From Apostichopus japonicus (taxonomy: Eukaryota > Echinodermata > Holothuroidea > Aspidochirotida > Stichopodidae), in the NCBI RefSeq assembly GCF_037975245.1, contig NC_092569.1, positions 22,348,168 through 22,412,167 of the forward strand: a stretch of 64,000 bases of DNA, given 5' to 3'. The translations under genes and the position numbers were made by a program. The notes below the pieces were generated by a model. The model worked only from the letters and a program-made list of their open reading frames with translations, had not been told where the DNA came from and made no database searches. Of the stretch, positions 58,301 to 64,000 are shown one piece after another. Each line of letters begins with the position of its first letter. Position 1 is the stretch's first letter.

Positions 58301-61300
58301 TTCGAACAATATAAGTTCCGATAACTTTTCTCGACTACTTACTTAGAGTAAAAGATTCCGGGATACAGGATACATTGGAAAGACCTTACATCCAACTAAA
58401 TAGGCTGATAATTTTTTGAATATTCGAAAATTCAACATTTGTTGATTTGATCTTCTTTTTCTTTATGTCAGACTCTTAATAATTAAGATCACAGCGACTG
58501 TATGTTTGTATTTTAACACTGACAGTTTATTGCTGAACATTGATACTTAATATATTGACGATACGTTTGTACCTAAGGGCTACCTCTGTGTATTATTGTT
58601 ATGTTAGCTGAGCGATACAATTAGTTATTGGTATACATTTCTTAACCGAGTATGTCATAATAGCTTTAAAAAGGCACCTCATTTTACTTAAATTTGATCA
58701 CAACTAACAGTTACATCAATCCCATACTCGTAGATACATAACTTTTACGTCATTAATTATTATTTATAACAACACAAATAAAGTGTTACTTAGAAAGAAA
58801 AAAAAAACAACCGTAAGATAACAAAAAAGGGAGGAAGTTTTAATGCCATAACTTGTTGTCAGCCAGCAGAAGATTTTGCATTTTTCATTAACTATCTTTT
58901 TATCTATATTTTCCTCTGAAGTTTAATACACCATTTTCGATTGTAAAAAAAAAAGTATTTCCTTCTCAAAATAAACTGATATTCCGGAGCAATGTCTGTG
59001 TCTGTTTTTGTTTTAATGAAAAATACAATAGTAACAATTCATTTAAAGGGAATGCCACTTATAAGTTTTTCTAAAAAATATATGTCGTAATTTATTTATT
59101 CTGTATCATTAGCTAACAAATCTATACTTGAATTTGCTATTTCTGGTTCGGTTGTCACTTTAAAAAAAAAGGGGGTGTTGATATGTGTTTACAACATAAC
59201 CTGAAATTACATGTGCATTGTGCAATATTTGTCACTTCATTGATTTCGTTATGTTTTACACAGCTGGTACGAACATTTTAAATCTTCCCACTCCCTAACA
59301 CCTCAAAAATAGTAATATATTAAGTTTTCAATGTCAACATAAAAACCGTATAGGAAATTATCAGGATTTAATTCAGTAAGGTTATAATTATATTGTTTCC
59401 TGGTAGATATAAAGCTCTTACAGCATGTAAACGAAATAAGTGCATTTTCGCTTTAACTGTCTCGTCAATTTCTTTCTCTTCAGTGTAAAATTTCAAATGC
59501 AAAGATTGAGATTGATCTCTGTTTAGAAAGAACGACAATGCCTATATCAATTATTTTTTTGTCAACCAGGAAGGTTTAAGATTGGGGAATGCAAGTTAGA
59601 ATTGTAGAAGGAAGAGTTATTGTTGTAAAAACGTAAACACAACAGAGTACAATCATTTTCATCTGCTAGTCTAGTCTACACATTTAATTTGCATCTTAAT
59701 TCATTATCATTCGAGCGTTGTCTAATGAGCCCTCGAAGGATTTATGAGTACTGATTATTTATAGTGGTGCTAGGCTGTTTATCTGAATTCTGTTTAGTGT
59801 TAACCTATACCATGTCTCTTTTAACGGTACATTACAAATATCTGTATTAACACTTCTAATAGATTCAAACACTCCATGCCTTGGCGATACATGTTTTCAT
59901 CCTCCCACTCCCGTTGTTTGAGAGAGGAATGTGTGAACTTGTTAGCTTAATGTTTGAAATGGACAACTCGAGTAAAGATAAAAGCGAGTCGAGTGATTTG
60001 TGTTCATCATCGGTCCCCCTCTCTGTCTTCTCATTTCAATTGGAATACATTTTTCTTTCTAATTTCAAATGAACCAATTTCAATAATTTCAATTTCAATA
60101 GCAATATTGTTGCACCCATAGAGTAACTGACATCTTCGCTATCCCCAAATCTATCCAACCGGCAATCACTACTTGTTTTTTTAGTTGATGTATTCAAGTA
60201 GGCCCAGTAAGTATTTCCAGTAATACTTCTCAACGTAAATGGGACACACATTTCACATTTACTCCGTAATATAATGAAAACCTGTTTTCAAAAAAGTTTG
60301 AAATCTTTTTTCAGAGCTTGATATCCAGAGGTCACTGATTCGAATCATGTTCTATCCAAAAGCTCTTTGCTCTATTCCATTGTTTAAAACAACAAAGTCA
60401 CTTTCCTGTTATTCATTTACATATATATATATATCTTTTTTCTTCGGTTAGAGTGCCCAACAGACAAGTGATGGATCTACTAATGGAAAGATATTAGGTG
60501 AGTGATGCTTACCCCTCTTGATTCCAAATATGTAATTTAAATATAGTAAACCCTTGTTACATTATATTTATCATGTAAACAACACATGCATTAGGGCATG
60601 ATTTTTTTTTTTTGGGGTGGGTGTGGTTCGTCTGAAGTATTAGTGGACGAGAATGGAAGAGGAGGTAAGGTGTTTTGGAGCATTCAAATAGAAATCTATC
60701 TTAACAGTTAAACAAAACAGTCGATATAACTCATGTTAGATTTGTATGTATAGTGTAAAGTACGCAGTGTTAGGTTGTGCTGTTAGAGTAACTTTTTTCT
60801 GCAAAACTACAAGTGTGAGACCTTTCGGATAGTTGAAATTAAGAACGTGTTGTATGCAATATATGTAAACCAATATCAAACATGCAAAGTAAAAAAAATA
60901 ATGTAGACAATTTTTTATTTATTTCTTTGCTTTTTAGGTTCATCATCATTTTTCTTCTATCAACAATCGACTTATCCGAGAGATTGCAGAGAAGTTCAGG
61001 GGCAATGTTCATCCAATAACTCTTCCGGTGTCTTCATGATCAAACCAGATGGTTATCTGGATCCATTTGAGGTTTACTGTGATAACACCGACAGTTCCGG
61101 TGGATGGACGGTATGTCTTTGGTTTCTTGATCTTCTATCAACAATTGTCAGACTGAAACAATCATGTTCACAGCAGCTAGAAGAGTATTAACGATGTTAC
61201 TAACATAGGCGTTGGAGGCGGGGGGGGGGGGGGGGCTGGGGTGGCTGCAGCCCCACAACCAATTTTTTTTGTGAAACTTCGGGCAATATGCTGAGAATTT

Positions 61301-63696
61301 TTCGGGCACCAACTGAAAGAAGAAAAAATTGCAGTGTGTTTTTCAATATTTTTGGTGAAAATTCGGTCTATATGCTGAGAATTTTTCGGGCACCTACTGA
61401 AAAAAGAATAATTTGCAATGTGTTTTTCATTTTTTTTTTGGTGAAAATTCGGGCAATATGCTGAGAATTTTTCGGGCACCAACTGAAAGAAGAAAAATTT
61501 GCAGTGTGTTTTTCATTTTTTTTTTTGGTGAAAATTCGGGCAATATGCTGAGAATTTTTCGGGCATCTACTGAAAAAGAATAATTTGCAATGTGTTTTTC
61601 ATTTTTGGGGGGGGGGTGAAAATTCGGTCTATATGCTGAGAATTTTTCGGGCACCTACTGAAAAAGAATAATTTGCAATGTGTTTTTCATTTTTTGGGGG
61701 GCGAAAATTCGGGCAATATGCTGAGAATTTTTCGGGCACCTACTGAAAGAAGAATAATTTGCAATGTGTTTTCATTTTTTGGGGGGTGAAAATTCGGGAA
61801 ATATGCTGAGAATTTTTCGGGCATCTACTGAAAAAAGAATAATTTGCAATGCGTTTTTCAATGGTTAAACTGATATTATTATTATCGTTATTATTGTAAC
61901 GACTTCCCAAATAATTCTAACCAATATGGAAGGGTAATAACACGGAATATATAACCAAAATTTTTCGCGCTCTCCGCGCGCGTTCAACATCTTAATGTGC
62001 ATGTCAAATAGGCTTTCATCGGTTATCGGCATGTGATGTAAAACCGATGAATGCCTATTTGATAGCACATTAACATGTTGAACGCGCGCGGAGCGAACAA
62101 AAGTTTTGGTTATATTTTTCGGGCAAGTCGTTACAGCCCCCCCCCCCCCCCCCCCCCAATCAAATTAGGCTCCTACGCCTATGGTTACTAATATCGGTAA
62201 CAATGTTATATATGTTTAAGTTACATTGTGCTATTCATTTATTTTTTAATTACCTAAAGACAGAGACGGCTGTGCTGGATGCCAAATATTACGCATTGAG
62301 TGAAAGATCAGTAACTCTCAAATCATTTCGGTAACGACTCTGTCCATAGGTAATACAAAGGCGCACCGACGGGTCCATCGATTTCAGGCGCGACTGGGAC
62401 AGCTACAAGTCTGGCTTCGGGTTTCTCTCTCATGAATTCTGGCTTGGCAACGAGAAGTTGTCTTTCTTGACCAACCAGAAGAAATACCAATTGGTGATTG
62501 AGATAACCACATCAAGCGGTTACTTAATTCGGGTTTCTTACGATCATTTCCGTATAAGTGACGCCTTTAGTCACTTCAAGCTGGTCAACCTCGGAAACTA
62601 TTCTGGAGAGAATACTGGTGAGTTATCACGGAAAAAATTAGATATAAACGCAATATTATACCCACATTTCTTAAAAGGCTTTAATATATGTGAAGATTAC
62701 TTGTTTCGTGACGTCGTCAAACATTTCATTAGATGACAGATATGCAGGGTCATCAGGGGAGATTCACTGACAAACCTCTCTGGCCCATTTGGTACATCCA
62801 TCTATGGTCAACCATCGCTTTGATAAAAGAATACATCTGAACTTTATTTATCAAACACTTCATTCACTTCATTAGTTTCCTAGTAACATTAATGTAATAA
62901 TAATTCAAATTAATTTTGTCTTACAGATGCCATAACATTCACTTCATTGACACCAGCAAAAGATTGTCAGGAAATTTATGATGATGGTTCTAGAAACAAC
63001 GGTATATACAGCATCAAACCAACCGGATGGACGGGGTCAGCATTTGAGGTCTACTGTAACATGACTGACGGAGGAGGATGGACGGTAAGTGTTATAGCCT
63101 ACGATAAGCACGGAGATTACATTATGTAAAACCGATGAATGCCTATTTGATAGCACATTAACATGTTGAACGCGCGCGGAGCGAACAAAAATTTTGGTTA
63201 TATTTTTCGGGCAAGTCGTTACAGCCCCCCCCCCCCAATCAAATTAGGCTCCTACGCCTATGGTTACTAATATCGGTAACAATGTTATATATGTTTAAGT
63301 TACATTGTGCTATTCATTTATTTTTTAATTACCTAAAGACAGAGACGGCTGTGCTGGATGCCAAATATTACGCATTGAATGAAAGATCAGTAACTCTCAA
63401 ATCATTTCGGTAACGACTCTCTCCATAGGTAATACAAAGGCGTATCGACGGGTCCATCGATTTCAGGCGCGACTGGGACAGCTACAAGTCTGGCTTCGGG
63501 TTTTTCTATCATGAATTTTGGCTTGGCAACGAGAAGTTGTCTTTCTTGACCAACCAGAAGAAATACCAATTGGTGATTGAGATAACCACATCAAGCGGTT
63601 ACTTAATTCGGGTTTCTTACGATCATTTCCGTATAAGTGACGCCTTTAGTCACTTCAAGCTGGTCAACCTCGGAAACTATTCTGGAGAGAATACTG
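55225..63696 (+). CDS. FReD gene C: partial, rearranged paralogue (continues past window end)
   Basis: Exons found: signal peptide (55225), linker (60452), FReD N-terminal part (60938), FReD middle part (62350), fused TIL-start/FReD2 N-terminal exon (62927), second FReD middle part (63429). TIL and EGF are gone. The duplicated middle exon follows the FReD2 N-terminal part in the correct phase, so the predicted product alternates N and middle FReD segments and has no calcium-loop exon within the window. Exon 1 appears one base short in a T-run compared with gene B (77 against 78 nt), which would break the frame if real. Splice sites are otherwise sound. Whether a complete 3' end exists lies outside the window. 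Confidence 0.72.
55302..60451 (+). other. Gene C intron 1
   Basis: 5.1-kb intron homologous to gene B intron 1, with numerous substitutions and indels. It includes the same two-copy internal repeat. No extra exon. Confidence 0.6.
60452..60497 (+). CDS. Gene C exon 2 (linker)
   Basis: 46 nt, phase 0 to phase 1. It encodes SAQQTSDGSTNGKIL in the frame used by gene B. Confidence 0.8.
60938..61110 (+). CDS. Gene C exon 3 (FReD1, N-terminal part)
   Basis: 173 nt, phase 1 to phase 0. It reads [38 protein letters not shown] and DSSGGWT. Unlike gene B it keeps GGWT. Confidence 0.93.
61265..61860. repeat. Seven-copy tandem repeat of about 86 bp inside the transposon-like element
   Basis: ATATGCTGAGAATTTTTCGG recurs at spacings of 84-88 bp (near 61287, 61371, 61457, 61544, 61632, 61717, 61802), with variable poly-T/poly-G tracts between. 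Minus-strand frames such as RKILSILPEFSPKKK are products of the repeat and not genes. Confidence 0.92.
61890..62140. repeat. Palindrome (inverted repeat) inside the transposon-like element
   Basis: GTAACGACTT at 61896 pairs with AAGTCGTTAC at 62126. Inside, GCGCGCGTTCAACAT, AATGTGC, AAATAGGC and ATCGGTT pair with their complements around 62030-62040. It is partly repeated at 63124-63225. Confidence 0.85.
62350..62617 (+). CDS. Gene C exon 4 (FReD1, middle part)
   Basis: 268 nt, phase 0 to phase 1. It reads [50 protein letters not shown] and YSGENTG, close to gene B exon 4. Confidence 0.93.
62927..63084 (+). CDS. Gene C exon 5 (fused remnant of TIL exon and FReD2 N-terminal exon)
   Basis: 158 nt, phase 1 to phase 0. 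It starts DAITF, as gene B's TIL exon does, then jumps to TSLTPAKDCQEIYDDG, the part of gene B exon 6 after the EGF module, and ends [13 protein letters not shown]. One deletion of about 540 bp relative to gene B removed nearly all of TIL, the intron and EGF, and kept the frame. Confidence 0.93.
63429..63696 (+). CDS. Gene C exon 6 (duplicated FReD middle part)
   Basis: 268 nt, phase 0 to phase 1, copy of exon 4. It reads [20 protein letters not shown], then [13 protein letters not shown] (FLSHEF in the first copy). Frame and splice sites are intact, and it can follow exon 5 directly. The next exon would begin just past the window end. Confidence 0.9.
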
Positions 63697-64000
63697 GTGA
63701 GTTATCACGGAAAAAATTAGATATAAACGCAATATTATACCTACATTTCTTAAAAGGCTTTAATATATGTGAAGATTACTTGTTTCGTGACGTCGTCAAA
63801 CATTTCATTAGATGACAGATATGCAGGGTCATCAGGGGAGATTCACTGACAAGCCTCTCTGGCCCATTTGGTACATCCATCTATGGTCAACCATCGCTTT
63901 GATAAAAGAATACATCTGAACTTTATTTATCAAACACTTCATTCACTTCATTAGTTTCCTAGTAACATTAATGTAATAATAATTCAAATTAATTTTATCT
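63697..64000 (+). other. Gene C intron, truncated by window end
   Basis: Copy of the intron at 62618-62926. The window stops 6-7 bases before the expected acceptor (TTACAG). Confidence 0.85.

Larger units (their letters stand above)
61204..62183. mobile_element. Non-autonomous DNA transposon-like element in gene C intron 3
   Basis: The ends are CATAGGCG and CGCCTATG (inverted; CATAGGCGTnGGAG when extended). The element is flanked by GTTACTAA on both sides (61196-61203 and 62184-62191), an 8-bp target duplication. The gene B intron has an uninterrupted version of the site near 38293-38320. Inside are poly-G and poly-C ends, seven copies of an 86-bp repeat and a central palindrome. It has no transposase. 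The 8-bp duplication suggests a hAT-type mobiliser, but the terminal bases are not a perfect hAT match. Confidence 0.75.
51865..62925 (+). repeat. Segmental duplication, copy 2 (with gene C)
   Basis: Partner of 27265-39050; see that entry. It starts at GAAATAAATAAATG-like sequence followed by a GTCGTCCTTC boundary and a G-tract near 51978. Confidence 0.85.
62036..64000 (+). repeat. Tandem duplication of about 1.09 kb (62036-63123 and 63124 onwards)
   Basis: From 63124 the sequence restarts at the middle of the transposon palindrome (ATGTAAAACCGATG) and repeats the following intron, exon 4 and next intron up to the window end. The offset is 1088 bp, falling to 1079 after a shorter C-run. The copies differ at a dozen or more positions, including CGCACC against CGTATC in the exon, so they are not an exact assembly echo. 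Confidence 0.93.

Noticed and set aside
61177-61654. Minus-strand frames with repeated FSAYRPNF or KILSILPEF
   Set aside because: Translation of the 86-bp tandem repeat in a transposon-like element; no start context and no family.

Overview
This window is AT-rich animal nuclear DNA: spliced genes with GT-AG introns, AT microsatellites, a satellite array, and LINE, SINE and foldback elements. The domains encoded (SRCR, WSC, CCP, fibrinogen-related or FReD, TIL, EGF) and the amount of local duplication suggest a marine deuterostome invertebrate. An echinoderm, possibly a sea cucumber, is my best guess, but nothing in the sequence proves the species. No bacterial, CRISPR or viral system is present.

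Left part (about 4.3-11.45 kb, minus strand): one complete eight-exon gene for a 649-residue single-pass receptor. Its order is signal peptide, group-A SRCR, WSC, CCP/sushi, Ser/Thr-rich stalk, transmembrane helix, then a tail with several tyrosine motifs and a C-terminal PDZ ligand. All splice phases agree across the gene. The introns hold a 9-bp minisatellite, a foldback element and very long AT tracts.

Middle and right parts (16.2-64 kb, plus strand): a tandem family of secreted FReD genes, divergent from the receptor. Gene A (16685-26892, 8 exons, 533 aa) is intact. It encodes signal peptide, a short linker, a FReD lacking its C-terminal third, TIL, an EGF-like module, and a complete FReD with a calcium loop and the WW-C-NG signature. 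Gene B (32057-42111) has the same exon plan, but an in-frame stop in its last exon cuts the final FReD at the calcium loop. Gene C (55225 to beyond the window end) lies in a second copy of the block that holds gene B. It has lost TIL and EGF through an in-frame fusion of two exons, and its FReD middle exon is tandemly duplicated. Between B and C are dead remnants: FReD 3' exon fragments at 44.3-46.0 kb and a dead 5' end of a gene-A-like copy at 46.9-50.1 kb.

Upstream of gene A lies a 26-copy, 89-bp satellite (13.92-16.22 kb) with an 11-monomer higher-order repeat. The dead gene-A-like copy has one degenerate monomer at the matching place, so the array probably grew from promoter-proximal sequence. 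Mobile elements include LINE 3' fragments (0.86-1.59, 27.3-28.15, 43.9-44.1, 50.6-51.9 kb), a tRNA-derived SINE (about 12.0 kb), two copies of a foldback element, and an approximately 980-bp element with an 8-bp target duplication in a gene C intron. The picture is a rapidly evolving cluster, probably of innate-recognition genes, that diversifies by segmental duplication, exon loss and exon duplication. The immune role is inferred from domain families only.
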